The notes under the pieces were generated by a model. The model was not told where the DNA came from, ran no database searches, and worked only from the letters and a program-made list of their open reading frames with translations. From NCBI GenBank assembly GCA_900772845.1, contig CAAGSD010000037.1, forward strand, positions 1-19,097: 19,097 nt of DNA. The letters are read 5' to 3'. This stretch comes from Lachnospiraceae bacterium (GTDB lineage: Bacteria > Bacillota > Clostridia > Lachnospirales > Lachnospiraceae). A program made the translations under genes and the position numbers. Shown piece by piece: positions 6,228-15,943 of the stretch. Position 1 is the first letter of the stretch. Every line of letters begins with the position of its first letter.

Positions 6228-7712
6228 TTAAGCCTGATTCAATTCTTCTACCGTCTCTGATAATCTCCGGATATCTTCGTTCAGCAGCTTCAGATTGTCC
6301 AGATTCTTCTGATTCAGTTCCAAAGTATTCTGTGCATTGGCAGTAACCTCTTCTGTGGAAGCGCTGATGGAACTTACGGAATCCACCAATGCTTTCTTGG
6401 ATGCCTGCATTTCTTCCATGGAACGCACGATTCTCTGGTAATCGGCATCCATGGATTCGGAAGCCTCTGTAATTCTGTTAAAGAGTTTTCCGGTATCGTC
6501 TACCAGGCTATTCTGTCTGGCAAATACCTCCGACAGCTGATTCATATCTCCCGTCACCTTCCGGGAACCGTCATTGATGCCCTGAATCTCTCTGCGGATC
6601 TTCTCTAAGGATTCATTCGTCTGCTCCGACAGATCTCTGATCTCTCCGGCTACTACGGCAAACCCACGGCCGGCTTCGCCGGCACGGGCAGCTTCAATAC
6701 TTGCATTTAAGGAAAGCAGATTGGTCTGTCTGGAAATATTGTCGATCAGTCCCACGATCTGATTGACATTCTGAATCTTCTCCATCAGTTCATTCATCGC
6801 TGCCGTGGTGGATGCGGAAGTATCGGCCGTCAGTTTTGCGGAGGAGCCCAGTTGCTTCACATTCTCTGTTCCGCTTTCAATGGCCGTCAGGGTGTCTCCC
6901 AGACTGTTATGGAAGCCATCTACGGTCGCCTGAATAGAATCCATATCATGACTCATGGCATCGATATAACGGATTTCTTCCTGTACCGCCTCTGCGGTGG
7001 AATTGGTTCCGGCACATACCTGCTCCATGGCCTCTGTGGAGGATACGGATGCTGTGCGTAGATTCTCTGTTTTCTGCAGGATATTTTCAGAGTTTTCTGC
7101 TGTATTCTCTGCCACCTTGCGAATCTTCCCCAGAACCTCTTTCCGTCTCTCATGAGTTGCTTCGATCTCATCCATTTTGCGTTTTGTCATACCGGCATCA
7201 ATATAACTGATCAGGCTTCCGTACAGTGCGATCAGGAATACCGCTGCCAACTGGATCTCAATATCAATCATTGGCACCGATTCCAAAGCGCCTGTTGCTT
7301 TCGCATATCCCAGATAGCCAATATTGCATGCCATGACTCCAATGCTGTAACAGGTCGTATATTTCCACTTGTGGAACAACGGGAAGATCATCAGTATCGG
7401 GATCATGTATACATACGTCATAGTCGTATTCCCTGTAAACAGCACAAAGATATATACTACAAAATAACTGATCGGCAAAAGATATTTTACCGCTTCCGAT
7501 TCCGGATTTCTGGTCTGTATCACAATATCTATCACTGCAGGAATGATCAATAGAAGCATGAAAACAACCGTATATGCTGCTGTACGATTGCCTTTTATCA
7601 ATTCTACCAGATAAGCTGCTCCCAACACACTGGAAATAAAAGCATAAGCAAGTAATACACAACGGTTAACCGTTCTCTTCTCTGTCAGTTTTCCATGTCC
7701 GTCAATAATCAT
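6228..7712 (-). CDS. Methyl-accepting chemotaxis protein with six-TM sensor region
   Basis: With the start used here (ATG at 7712) the protein is 494 residues. Six TM helices (about 19-38, 46-66, 77-93, 98-114, 119-136, 152-170) are joined by very short loops, so no extracellular ligand domain exists. A long cytoplasmic coiled-coil MCP signalling domain follows, with the conserved hairpin tip QTNLLSLNASIEAARAGE and GRGFAVVAGEIRDLSEQ near 325-365. No HAMP domain is evident. Such proteins signal to CheA/CheW and may sense membrane state or a small ligand within the bundle. The upstream GTG at 7724 directly abuts AAAGG and is less likely than this ATG, which has AAAGGGTGGGGG before it. The gene stands alone, convergent to the pseudopilin operon and with its own promoter. 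Confidence 0.92.
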   Translation of the reverse strand: MIIDGHGKLTEKRTVNRCVLLAYAFISSVLGAAYLVELIKGNRTAAYTVVFMLLLIIPAVIDIVIQTRNPESEAVKYLLPISYFVVYIFVLFTGNTTMTYVYMIPILMIFPLFHKWKYTTCYSIGVMACNIGYLGYAKATGALESVPMIDIEIQLAAVFLIALYGSLISYIDAGMTKRKMDEIEATHERRKEVLGKIRKVAENTAENSENILQKTENLRTASVSSTEAMEQVCAGTNSTAEAVQEEIRYIDAMSHDMDSIQATVDGFHNSLGDTLTAIESGTENVKQLGSSAKLTADTSASTTAAMNELMEKIQNVNQIVGLIDNISRQTNLLSLNASIEAARAGEAGRGFAVVAGEIRDLSEQTNESLEKIRREIQGINDGSRKVTGDMNQLSEVFARQNSLVDDTGKLFNRITEASESMDADYQRIVRSMEEMQASKKALVDSVSSISASTEEVTANAQNTLELNQKNLDNLKLLNEDIRRLSETVEELNQA

Positions 7713-7754
7713 AAATTCCCCCACCCTTTACTTTTGTATTTTAGACTTAATAAC

Positions 7755-7783
7755 ATTATCTTCTTTGCTTTTTTTCCTGTCAA
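7755..7783 (-). promoter_or_regulatory. Sigma-A promoter of the MCP gene
   Basis: On the minus strand TTGACA (plus 7778-7783) and GATAAT (plus 7755-7760) are separated by exactly 17 bases, about 43 bases before the ATG at 7712. A 7-bp inverted repeat, ATTATTA-TGCC-TAATAAT (7811-7828), lies just upstream of the -35 and could bind a regulator. Confidence 0.8.
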
Positions 7784-7869
7784 GTTTTCCCTTACAGATA
7801 CTGGATTTTTATTATTATGCCTAATAATGGGATTCATTTTTTGTGCATTTTAACAGACAAATTATGCTA

Positions 7870-7920
7870 TTATGTTCAATAAAAGAGGAGAGTTCCCGTC
7901 ATGCAGGAAATCTCCTCTTT
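7870..7920 (-). terminator. Intrinsic terminator downstream of rpoC
   Basis: AAAGAGGAGA (7882-7891) pairs perfectly with TCTCCTCTTT (7911-7920). On the minus strand the stem runs into TTTTATTG. It closes the rpoB-rpoC transcript about 70 bases after the rpoC stop codon. Confidence 0.85.
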
Positions 7921-7991
7921 CATTTATTGTCTGATTTTATGATGTCAGTGTCAAAAGCACCCGGCTTTGATGCCTACGGATTATACCGATT

Positions 7992-10900
7992 TTACTGATT
8001 ATCAGTGTCTGCTCCCACTTCCACAGTTTCTGCTTCTGTGTTCACATCCTCATTCAGTTCTGCACCTTCTGCATCCAGTTCGCTTCCGTCGCTCAGGTTC
8101 AGTTCTGCATCGTCACCGTACATATCACCACCGAAATCAATGGTCTCTACGGCATCGGTGCTCAGTCTGGTATTACGGTATCTCTTCATACCGGTTCCTA
8201 CAGGAATCAGCTTACCGATGATAACGTTCTCCTTCAGACCGATCAGATTATCTACCTTACCCTTGATCGCAGCTTCTGTCAGGACCTTGGTGGTCTCCTG
8301 GAAGGATGCTGCAGACAGGAAGGACTCGGTTGCCAGTGCTGCCTTGGTAATACCCAGAATGATGCGCTTTCCTTCAGCAGGCTCTTTGCCTTCTGCGGTC
8401 AGCTTCTCGTTCATCTCTTCGAAATCCAGAACATCTACCAGGGTTCCGGGCAGGAACTCGGTATCTCCGTTATTCTCGATACGAACCTTCTTCAGCATCT
8501 GGCGTACCAGGACTTCGATATGCTTATCTGCGATATCTACACCCTGCAGACGATATACACGCTGTACTTCGCGAAGCATGTAATCCTGTACGGCACGGAT
8601 ACCTTTGATCTTCAGCAGATCGTGAGGATTTACACTACCTTCGGTCAGCTCATCACCGGCCTCCAGTACCTGTCCGTCAACTACCTTGATACGGGAGCCG
8701 TAAGGAATCAGATATGCCTTGGTCTCACCGGTTTCTTCATTGGTGATCACAACCTCACGCTTCTTCTTGGTATCACGGATCTCCGCCTTACCGCCGAACT
8801 CCGCAATGATTGCAAGTCCCTTAGGCTTTCTGGCCTCGAACAATTCCTCGACACGGGGAAGACCCTGTGTGATATCATCACCTGCGACACCACCACTATG
8901 GAAGGTTCTCATGGTCAGCTGGGTACCGGGCTCACCGATAGACTGTGCAGCGATGATACCAACTGCTTCACCTACCTGTACGGCTTCACCGGTTGCCATG
9001 TTGGCACCGTAACATTTTGCACAGATACCAACGTGAGAACGGCAGGTCAGGATCGTACGGATCTTCACTTCCTCAATGGGCTCACCCTGTGCATTGACGC
9101 CAACGCTTAAGATCTTGGCAGCACGGCTGGGAGTGATCATATGGTTATGCTTTACGATCATGTTACCGTCTTTATCATAAATATCCTCGCAGGAATATCT
9201 TCCTGTGATTCTGTCTTTCAGGCCTTCAATGGTCTCTTTACCATCCATGAATGCCTTGACTACCATACCGGGGATCTCAGCCTGACCCTCACAGCAGTCT
9301 ACTTCACGGATAGAAAGCTCCTGAGATACGTCAACCATTCGTCTGGTCAGATAACCGGAGTCTGCGGTACGCAGAGCGGTATCGGACATACCTTTTCGTG
9401 CACCATGTGCGGACATGAAGTATTCCAGTACGTCCAGACCTTCACGGAAGTTTGACTTAATGGGCAGCTCGATGGTCCTACCTGTGGTATCCGCCATCAG
9501 TCCACGCATACCTGCCAGCTGTTTGATCTGCTGACTGGAACCACGCGCACCGGAGTCTGCCATCATGAAGATGTTGTTGTATTTATCCAGACCGGACAGC
9601 AGTACGTCGGTCAACTCTTTATCGGTCTCGTTCCAGGTCTCTACAACGGCACGATAACGCTCTTCCTCAGTGATCAGACCACGTCTGAAGTTGCTTGCGA
9701 TCCTGTCTACGGTAGCCTGTGCGGCTGCCAGCATTTCACCCTTCTTTGCAGGGACGGTCATATCGGAAATAGATACGGTCATAGCGGCTCTGGTAGAGTA
9801 CTTGTAACCGATAGCCTTAACATCATCCAGTACCTCAGCGGTCTTGGATGCTCCATGGGTATTGATGACCTTCTCCAGGATCTGCTTCAGCTGCTTCTTG
9901 CCTACGTGGAAGTCTACTTCCAGCTTCAGGAAGTTCTCAGGATCACTTCTGTCTACAAATCCCAGATCCTGCGGCAGGATCTCATTGAAAATGAAACGTC
10001 CCAGAGTGGACTCTACCGTACCTGTAATGGTCTCACCATCAGCATTTACCTTGTGCATACGCACATGGATACGGGAATGCAGAGTCAATGCCTGGTTCTC
10101 ATATGCCAGGATTGCTTCGTTTACGCTCTTGAAGTACTTACCTTCGCCGATCGCACCGGGTCTCTCCTGAGTCAGATAGTAAATACCAAGTACCATATCC
10201 TGGGAAGGAACAGCTACAGGACCACCATCGGAAGGCTTCAGTAAGTTGTTGGGAGACAGCAGCAGGAAACGGCACTCTGCCTGTGCCTCCTGGGACAGAG
10301 GAAGATGTACAGCCATCTGGTCTCCATCGAAGTCCGCATTAAATGCGGTACATACCAGGGGATGCAGCTTGATCGCCTTACCCTCTACCAGGATCGGTTC
10401 AAATGCCTGAATACCCAGTCTGTGCAGTGTCGGTGCGCGGTTCAGCATAACAGGATGTTCCTTGATAACCTCTTCCAGCACATCCCATACCTGTGTATCC
10501 AGCTTCTCGACCAGCTTCTTTGCATTCTTGATGTTCTGGCTGATTCCCTTGGCTACCAGCTCCTTCATTACGAAAGGCTTGAACAGCTCGATTGCCATTT
10601 CCTTAGGCAGACCACACTGATAAATCTTCAGTTCCGGTCCAACGACGATAACGGAACGTCCGGAGTAGTCTACACGCTTACCTAACAGGTTCTGACGGAA
10701 ACGGCCGGTCTTACCCTTTAACATATCGGACAGAGACTTCAGTGCTCTGTTGCCGGGGCCGGTAACAGGACGTCCGCGTCTGCCGTTATCGATCAGAGCA
10801 TCTACTGCTTCCTGCAGCATTCTCTTCTCGTTACGAACAATGATATCAGGAGCACCAAGCTCTAACAGTCTCTTCAGACGGTTATTACGGTTGATGATCC

Positions 10901-11702
10901 TTCTGTACAGATCATTCAGATCGGAGGTAGCAAAACGTCCGCCGTCCAGCTGTACCATAGGACGCAGATCGGGAGGAATGACAGGAACCACGTCCATGAT
11001 CATCCACTCCGGCTTATTGCCGGACTCACGGAAAGCTTCTACCACTTCCAGTCTCTTAATGATACGGGCACGCTTCTGACCGGAGGACTCCTTCAGACCG
11101 GTCTTCAGCTCTACTGCTTCTTTTTCCAGGTCGATGGCCTGCAGCAACTCTTTGATCGCCTCTGCACCCATGCCTACACGGAACTTATTGCCCCAGGTCT
11201 CTCTTGCATCCTGATATTCCTTCTCGGACAGCACTGCCTTGTATTCAAGGTTCGTGCTTCCCGGATCCAGAACGATATAGGAAGCGAAGTACAGAACCTT
11301 CTCCAGGATTCTGGGAGACAGATCCAGGATCAGACCCATACGGCTGGGGATACCCTTGAAGTACCAGATATGGGATACCGGAGCTGCAAGCTCGATGTGT
11401 CCCATACGCTCTCTACGTACGCTGGCTTTGGTAACTTCTACACCACAACGATCGCAGACAACGCCCTTATATCTGATCTTTTTATATTTACCGCAATGAC
11501 ATTCCCAGTCTTTGCTGGGTCCGAAGATTCTCTCACAGAACAGACCGTCTCTTTCAGGCTTCAGTGTTCTATAGTTGATCGTCTCGGGCTTTAATACCTC
11601 ACCATGGGACCACTCCCGGATTTTCTCCGGGGAAGCTAATCCGATCTTGATGGCATCAAATGTCATAGGCTGATAGGTTGTTTCATTTTTTGTTTCTGAC
11701 AT
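7992..11702 (-). CDS. rpoC: DNA-directed RNA polymerase subunit beta'
   Basis: The 1236-residue subunit forms, with RpoB, the catalytic cleft of RNA polymerase. The N-terminal zinc site C68-H-C70 and C83-D-R-C86 is intact. The catalytic NADFDGD motif holding the active-site Mg2+ lies near residue 455. The second zinc cluster is present (CC in DCCEG and CRSHVGICAKC), followed by the trigger loop (VGIIAAQSIGEPGTQLTMRT). The C-terminus ends in an acidic stretch rich in Asp and Glu (about the last 45 residues). The ATG at 11702 is preferred: AAGGGAG lies 8 bases upstream, while the GTG at 11711 directly abuts that ribosome binding site. It follows rpoB by 35 bases and is co-transcribed with it. 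Confidence 0.98.
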   Translation of the reverse strand: MSETKNETTYQPMTFDAIKIGLASPEKIREWSHGEVLKPETINYRTLKPERDGLFCERIFGPSKDWECHCGKYKKIRYKGVVCDRCGVEVTKASVRRERMGHIELAAPVSHIWYFKGIPSRMGLILDLSPRILEKVLYFASYIVLDPGSTNLEYKAVLSEKEYQDARETWGNKFRVGMGAEAIKELLQAIDLEKEAVELKTGLKESSGQKRARIIKRLEVVEAFRESGNKPEWMIMDVVPVIPPDLRPMVQLDGGRFATSDLNDLYRRIINRNNRLKRLLELGAPDIIVRNEKRMLQEAVDALIDNGRRGRPVTGPGNRALKSLSDMLKGKTGRFRQNLLGKRVDYSGRSVIVVGPELKIYQCGLPKEMAIELFKPFVMKELVAKGISQNIKNAKKLVEKLDTQVWDVLEEVIKEHPVMLNRAPTLHRLGIQAFEPILVEGKAIKLHPLVCTAFNADFDGDQMAVHLPLSQEAQAECRFLLLSPNNLLKPSDGGPVAVPSQDMVLGIYYLTQERPGAIGEGKYFKSVNEAILAYENQALTLHSRIHVRMHKVNADGETITGTVESTLGRFIFNEILPQDLGFVDRSDPENFLKLEVDFHVGKKQLKQILEKVINTHGASKTAEVLDDVKAIGYKYSTRAAMTVSISDMTVPAKKGEMLAAAQATVDRIASNFRRGLITEEERYRAVVETWNETDKELTDVLLSGLDKYNNIFMMADSGARGSSQQIKQLAGMRGLMADTTGRTIELPIKSNFREGLDVLEYFMSAHGARKGMSDTALRTADSGYLTRRMVDVSQELSIREVDCCEGQAEIPGMVVKAFMDGKETIEGLKDRITGRYSCEDIYDKDGNMIVKHNHMITPSRAAKILSVGVNAQGEPIEEVKIRTILTCRSHVGICAKCYGANMATGEAVQVGEAVGIIAAQSIGEPGTQLTMRTFHSGGVAGDDITQGLPRVEELFEARKPKGLAIIAEFGGKAEIRDTKKKREVVITNEETGETKAYLIPYGSRIKVVDGQVLEAGDELTEGSVNPHDLLKIKGIRAVQDYMLREVQRVYRLQGVDIADKHIEVLVRQMLKKVRIENNGDTEFLPGTLVDVLDFEEMNEKLTAEGKEPAEGKRIILGITKAALATESFLSAASFQETTKVLTEAAIKGKVDNLIGLKENVIIGKLIPVGTGMKRYRNTRLSTDAVETIDFGGDMYGDDAELNLSDGSELDAEGAELNEDVNTEAETVEVGADTDNQ

Positions 11703-11737
11703 TAATGGCACTCCCTTCTATACAAACTATACAAGCA

Positions 11738-14700
11738 TTAAAATTCATCATCACTGCCGTCAAAGCTATCATCGGTGTAATCATCGTCAACATAATCGTC
11801 GTCCTCAGAGTTCACCAGTTCACCATTGTCATCAAACTCCTGTGACTGATAGCCCATCTCGCCAAGGGAGCTCTTGTCGTAATCGTCATCGTACTTACGA
11901 TCACCTTCCATCTCATAACGATAATCGGTATCACCGTAATCGACAGTCTCCATGATCTCAACCTCGGTCTGATCCTCACGCAGCACTCGGACATCCAGAC
12001 CCAGTGCCTGCAGTTCCTTCAACAGAACCTTGAAGGACTCGGGGATACCGGGCTCAGGGATATTGTCTCCCTTGATGATTGCTTCGTAAGTCTTCACACG
12101 TCCGATCACATCATCGGACTTCACAGTCAGGATCTCCTGCAGGGTGTAGGATGCGCCATACGCCTCCAGCGCCCATACTTCCATCTCTCCGAAACGCTGA
12201 CCGCCGAACTGGGCTTTACCACCCAGAGGCTGCTGTGTTACCAGGGAGTACGGTCCGGTAGAACGCGCATGGATCTTATCATCTACCAGATGATGCAGTT
12301 TCAGGTAATGCATGTGTCCGATGGTTACAGGACCATCGAAGTATTCACCGGTTCTTCCGTCACGAAGACGTACTTTACCGTCTCTGGAAATGGGCACACC
12401 CTTCCATACTCTTCTGTGATCTCTGTTCTCAGACAGATACTGCATAACCTCGGGAAGAAGCTCTTCACCATGCTTGCTGGTAAAGGTCTCTCCGTGCCAG
12501 GGCTTACCGTCTGCGGTAGTTTCCTGTCCTTTTGCCTTCCACTCATCGCTTTCCGCTTCATCGAAAGGAAGGTTTACATAATCGTTGGCAAGATCCAACG
12601 TATCCATAATATCATTCTCGTTTGCACCATCGAAGACAGGTGTTGCCACGTTGAAGCCCAATGCCTTGGCAGCCAGGGAAAGGTGGATCTCCAGGACCTG
12701 TCCGATATTCATACGGGAAGGCACGCCCAGAGGATTCAACACGATGTCCAGGGGACGACCGTTCGGCAGATAAGGCATATCTTCTACCGGCAATACACGG
12801 GAAACGACACCCTTGTTACCATGACGGCCTGCCATCTTATCACCAACGGAAATCTTTCTCTTCTGTGCAATGTAAATGCGGACTGCCTGATTTACTCCGG
12901 GTGCCAGTTCATCACTGTTCTCACGGGTAAATACCTTTGCATCTACTACAATACCATATTCACCATGAGGTACCTTTAAGGAGGTATCTCTTACTTCTCT
13001 TGCTTTCTCACCGAAGATGGCACGCAGCAGTCTTTCTTCTGCAGTCAGCTCGGTCTCTCCCTTAGGAGTAACCTTACCTACCAGAATATCACCGGCACGG
13101 ACCTCTGCACCGATACGGATGATTCCTCGATCGTCCAGATCCTTCAGCGCCTCATCACCGACACCGGGAACATCACGGGTGATCTCTTCCGGTCCCAGCT
13201 TGGTGTCACGGGCTTCTGCCTCATACTCCTCAATATGAACGGAAGTATAGACATCATCACGTACCAGTCTCTCACTTAACAGAACCGCATCCTCGTAGTT
13301 GTAACCTTCCCAGGTCATGAAACCGATCAGAGGATTCTTACCCAGAGCAAGTTCACCCTCAGAGGTGGAGGGACCGTCTGCGATTACCTGTCCCTTTTCT
13401 ACATGATCGCCCTTGAATACAATAGGCTTCTGATTGTAGCAGTTGGACTGGTTACTGCGGGAGAACTTGGTCAGATGGATCTCTGCCTTCTCACCGTCAT
13501 CATAAGCAATACGAATCGTCTTGGAAGATACATAAGTAATGGTTCCGGGCTTCTTGGCTACGACACAGACACCGGAGTCTACCGCTGTCTTTACTTCCAT
13601 ACCGGTACCAACCACAGGAGCCTCAGTGCTTAAAAGAGGCACAGCCTGACGCTGCATGTTGGATCCCATCAGCGCACGGTTCGCATCATCGTTCTGCAGG
13701 AAAGGAATCAGTGCTGTAGCCACAGAGAATACCATTCTGGGGGATACGTCCATGTAATCGAACATAGCCTTAGGGTATTCCTGCGTCTCATCAAGGTAAC
13801 GGCCGGAGACAGAATTCCTTACGAAATGTCCCTCTGCATCCAGTGCTTCGTTAGCCTGTGCTACATGATAATTGTCTTCTTCATCTGCGGTCATATAAAC
13901 CACTTCATCGGTAACACGGGGGTTCTGGGGATCGCTCTTGTCAATCTTACGATAAGGAGCCTCTACAAAACCATATTCATTAATTCTTGCATAACTTGCA
14001 AGAGAGTTGATCAGACCGATGTTAGGACCTTCGGGAGTCTCGATAGGACACATTCTTCCGTAGTGGGAATAGTGTACATCTCGAACCTCGAATCCGGCAC
14101 GGTCTCTGGACAGACCGCCGGGGCCCAGTGCAGACAGACGTCTCTTGTGGGTCAGCTCACCCAGAGGGTTATTCTGATCCATGAACTGAGACAGCTGGGA
14201 AGATCCGAAGAACTCCTTCACTGCTGCGGTTACGGGCTTGATATTGATCAGAGACTGAGGAGAGATTTCCTCAGCATCATGAGTTGTCATCCTCTCACGT
14301 ACCACTCTCTCCATTCTGGACAGACCGATACGATACTGGTTCTGCAGCAGTTCACCTACCGCACGGATACGTCTGTTGCCCAGATGATCGATATCATCAT
14401 CGTTGCCCAGACCGTACTCCAGATGCATATTGTAGTTGATGGAAGCCAGAATGTCTTCCTTAGTAATATGCTTGGGTACCAGTTCATGTACATTCTTTTT
14501 GATAGCTTCTGCCAGCTTCTCGGGATCCTCTCCGAACTCCTCCAGGATCTGAGCCAGAACAGGATAGTATACCAGTTCGTGAATACCGAAATCTCTGGGA
14601 TTGCAATCAATATAATGCGTCAGATCCACCATAAGATTGGACAGGACTTTTACATTTCTCTCTTCGGTCTCAATATATACGAAGGGAACAGCACTGTTCT

Positions 14701-15673
14701 GGATCGTATCTGCCAGTTCTGCAGTCACCTTGTCACCTGCGGATGCAATGATCTCACCGGTGGAAGGATCCACAACATCAGCAGCCAGGATCTGATGACG
14801 GATACGATTCTTCAGAGCTAATTTCTTATTAAATTTATATCTGCCGACTTTGGCTAAATCATATCTTCTGGGGTCGAAGAACATAGCGTTGATCAGGCTC
14901 TCAGCACTCTCAACACTTAAAGGCTCACCGGGACGGATCTTTTTATATAACTCTAACAGACCCTCCTGATAATTTTCAGCAGTGTCCTTGGTAAAGCTTG
15001 CCTCGATCTTAGGCTCATCACCGAAGAGTTCACGGATCTCATCGTTGGTACCGATACCCAGTGCTCGAATCAATACAGTGATGGGAACCTTACGGGTTCT
15101 GTCCACACGTACATAGAAGACATCATTAGAATCCGTCTCGTACTCCAGCCATGCACCACGGTTCGGGATTACGGTACAGGAGAAGAGCTTCTTACCGATC
15201 TTATCATGTCCGATTCCGTAGTAGATGCCGGGAGAACGAACCAACTGGCTGACGATGACACGCTCTGCGCCGTTGATCACGAACGTACCGGTCTCAGTCA
15301 TCAGAGGAAGATCGCCCATGAAAATCTCATGCTCACTGATCTCTTCCTTCTCCTTGTTATAAAGGCGGACCTTAACCTTAAGAGGTGCTGCAAAGGTAGC
15401 ATCTCTCTCTTTACACTCTTCGATAGAATACTTCACGTCGTCTTTGCAGAGTTCAAAATCCACAAATTCCAGACTTAAGGCCCCGCTGTAATCAGCGATC
15501 GGAGAGATGTCGTCAAAGACTTCCTTCAAGCCTTCGTCTAAAAACCACTGATAGGAGTCCTTCTGGACCTCGATCAGATTGGGCATCTCTAAAACCTCTT
15601 CTTGTCTTGAATAACTCATACGCATAACCTTGGTACCGGCAATCGGACGTATTCTGTTCTTTTCCATTGACAT
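11738..15673 (-). CDS. rpoB: DNA-directed RNA polymerase subunit beta
   Basis: The 1311-residue subunit is full length. The rifampicin-binding cluster (near residues 490-525) reads SSQLSQFMDQNNPL, then THKRRLSALGPGGL, with the resistance hot-spot residues (equivalent to E. coli D516, H526 and S531) in wild-type form. The C-terminal clamp region with GGKAQFGGQRFGEMEVWALE is present. About 65 further residues form a low-complexity tail rich in Asp, Glu, Tyr and Ser. Two starts are possible, at 15673 and two codons later at 15667 (giving MEKNRIRPI). The GGGGTGA ribosome binding site lies close to the first and at better spacing for the second. The gene has its own promoter and a 5' leader of about 110 bases. 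Confidence 0.98.
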   Translation of the reverse strand: MSMEKNRIRPIAGTKVMRMSYSRQEEVLEMPNLIEVQKDSYQWFLDEGLKEVFDDISPIADYSGALSLEFVDFELCKDDVKYSIEECKERDATFAAPLKVKVRLYNKEKEEISEHEIFMGDLPLMTETGTFVINGAERVIVSQLVRSPGIYYGIGHDKIGKKLFSCTVIPNRGAWLEYETDSNDVFYVRVDRTRKVPITVLIRALGIGTNDEIRELFGDEPKIEASFTKDTAENYQEGLLELYKKIRPGEPLSVESAESLINAMFFDPRRYDLAKVGRYKFNKKLALKNRIRHQILAADVVDPSTGEIIASAGDKVTAELADTIQNSAVPFVYIETEERNVKVLSNLMVDLTHYIDCNPRDFGIHELVYYPVLAQILEEFGEDPEKLAEAIKKNVHELVPKHITKEDILASINYNMHLEYGLGNDDDIDHLGNRRIRAVGELLQNQYRIGLSRMERVVRERMTTHDAEEISPQSLINIKPVTAAVKEFFGSSQLSQFMDQNNPLGELTHKRRLSALGPGGLSRDRAGFEVRDVHYSHYGRMCPIETPEGPNIGLINSLASYARINEYGFVEAPYRKIDKSDPQNPRVTDEVVYMTADEEDNYHVAQANEALDAEGHFVRNSVSGRYLDETQEYPKAMFDYMDVSPRMVFSVATALIPFLQNDDANRALMGSNMQRQAVPLLSTEAPVVGTGMEVKTAVDSGVCVVAKKPGTITYVSSKTIRIAYDDGEKAEIHLTKFSRSNQSNCYNQKPIVFKGDHVEKGQVIADGPSTSEGELALGKNPLIGFMTWEGYNYEDAVLLSERLVRDDVYTSVHIEEYEAEARDTKLGPEEITRDVPGVGDEALKDLDDRGIIRIGAEVRAGDILVGKVTPKGETELTAEERLLRAIFGEKAREVRDTSLKVPHGEYGIVVDAKVFTRENSDELAPGVNQAVRIYIAQKRKISVGDKMAGRHGNKGVVSRVLPVEDMPYLPNGRPLDIVLNPLGVPSRMNIGQVLEIHLSLAAKALGFNVATPVFDGANENDIMDTLDLANDYVNLPFDEAESDEWKAKGQETTADGKPWHGETFTSKHGEELLPEVMQYLSENRDHRRVWKGVPISRDGKVRLRDGRTGEYFDGPVTIGHMHYLKLHHLVDDKIHARSTGPYSLVTQQPLGGKAQFGGQRFGEMEVWALEAYGASYTLQEILTVKSDDVIGRVKTYEAIIKGDNIPEPGIPESFKVLLKELQALGLDVRVLREDQTEVEIMETVDYGDTDYRYEMEGDRKYDDDYDKSSLGEMGYQSQEFDDNGELVNSEDDDYVDDDYTDDSFDGSDDEF

Positions 15674-15776
15674 TTCACCCCGTTCTTTCAGATTTAAAGC
15701 CTATTTTGCGTCGGCAACAATGCAATATATATAAACGCCAGTTTTTTGGCATGGCAAATAAGCATGATACCGCACA

Positions 15777-15788
15777 ATAGTGCACTAT
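15777..15788. promoter_or_regulatory. Palindrome over the rpoB transcription start
   Basis: ATAGTGCACTAT is a perfect 12-base palindrome straddling the expected rpoB start site. GCACAATA and its partner TAGCACAA recur on both sides (15773-15803), forming overlapping repeats. It could be an operator or initial-transcript element; no known regulator is assigned. Confidence 0.35.
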
Positions 15789-15790
15789 CC

Positions 15791-15819
15791 ATAATAGCAC
15801 AATGTCAGAAATACGTCAA
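15791..15819 (-). promoter_or_regulatory. Sigma-A promoter of rpoBC
   Basis: On the minus strand TTGACG (plus 15814-15819) and TATTAT (plus 15791-15796) are 17 bases apart, with an extended -10 TGC before the -10. The start site would lie near 15784, inside the palindrome ATAGTGCACTAT (15777-15788). Transcription would yield a leader of about 110 bases before rpoB. Confidence 0.85.
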
Positions 15820-15884
15820 GGAAATATTTTGAATTATTTAAAAAGAATAGATATTTCTAAAAATTAATAGCAGATAGATGCGAA

Positions 15885-15922
15885 TAAGAAAAACCATGTA
15901 CCGGCAGGTGCCGGCACATGGT
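15885..15922 (-). terminator. Intrinsic terminator between rplL and rpoB
   Basis: On the minus strand ACCATGTGCCGGC and GCCGGTACATGGT form a stem of about 13 pairs (one G-U) around an ACCT loop, followed by TTTTTCTTATT. It lies just after the rplL stop codon and before the rpoBC promoter, so it can set the ratio of L7/L12 to polymerase subunits. How much read-through occurs cannot be seen. Confidence 0.88.
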
Positions 15923-15943
15923 CCGTCATATACTGGTTAAAAA

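Noticed and set aside
7713..7724. GTG start four codons upstream of the MCP gene start
   Set aside because: It lies directly against AAAGG, leaving no spacing; the ATG at 7712 is better placed.
12269..12979. 236-codon plus-strand frame inside rpoB, and similar long frames such as 13826-14821
   Set aside because: They are antisense to a highly conserved gene, have no domain-like sequence, and are the expected shadow of codon bias.
14100..14220. Possible rifampicin-resistance variation in RpoB
   Set aside because: The hot-spot residues match the wild-type form, so there is no sign of resistance substitutions.
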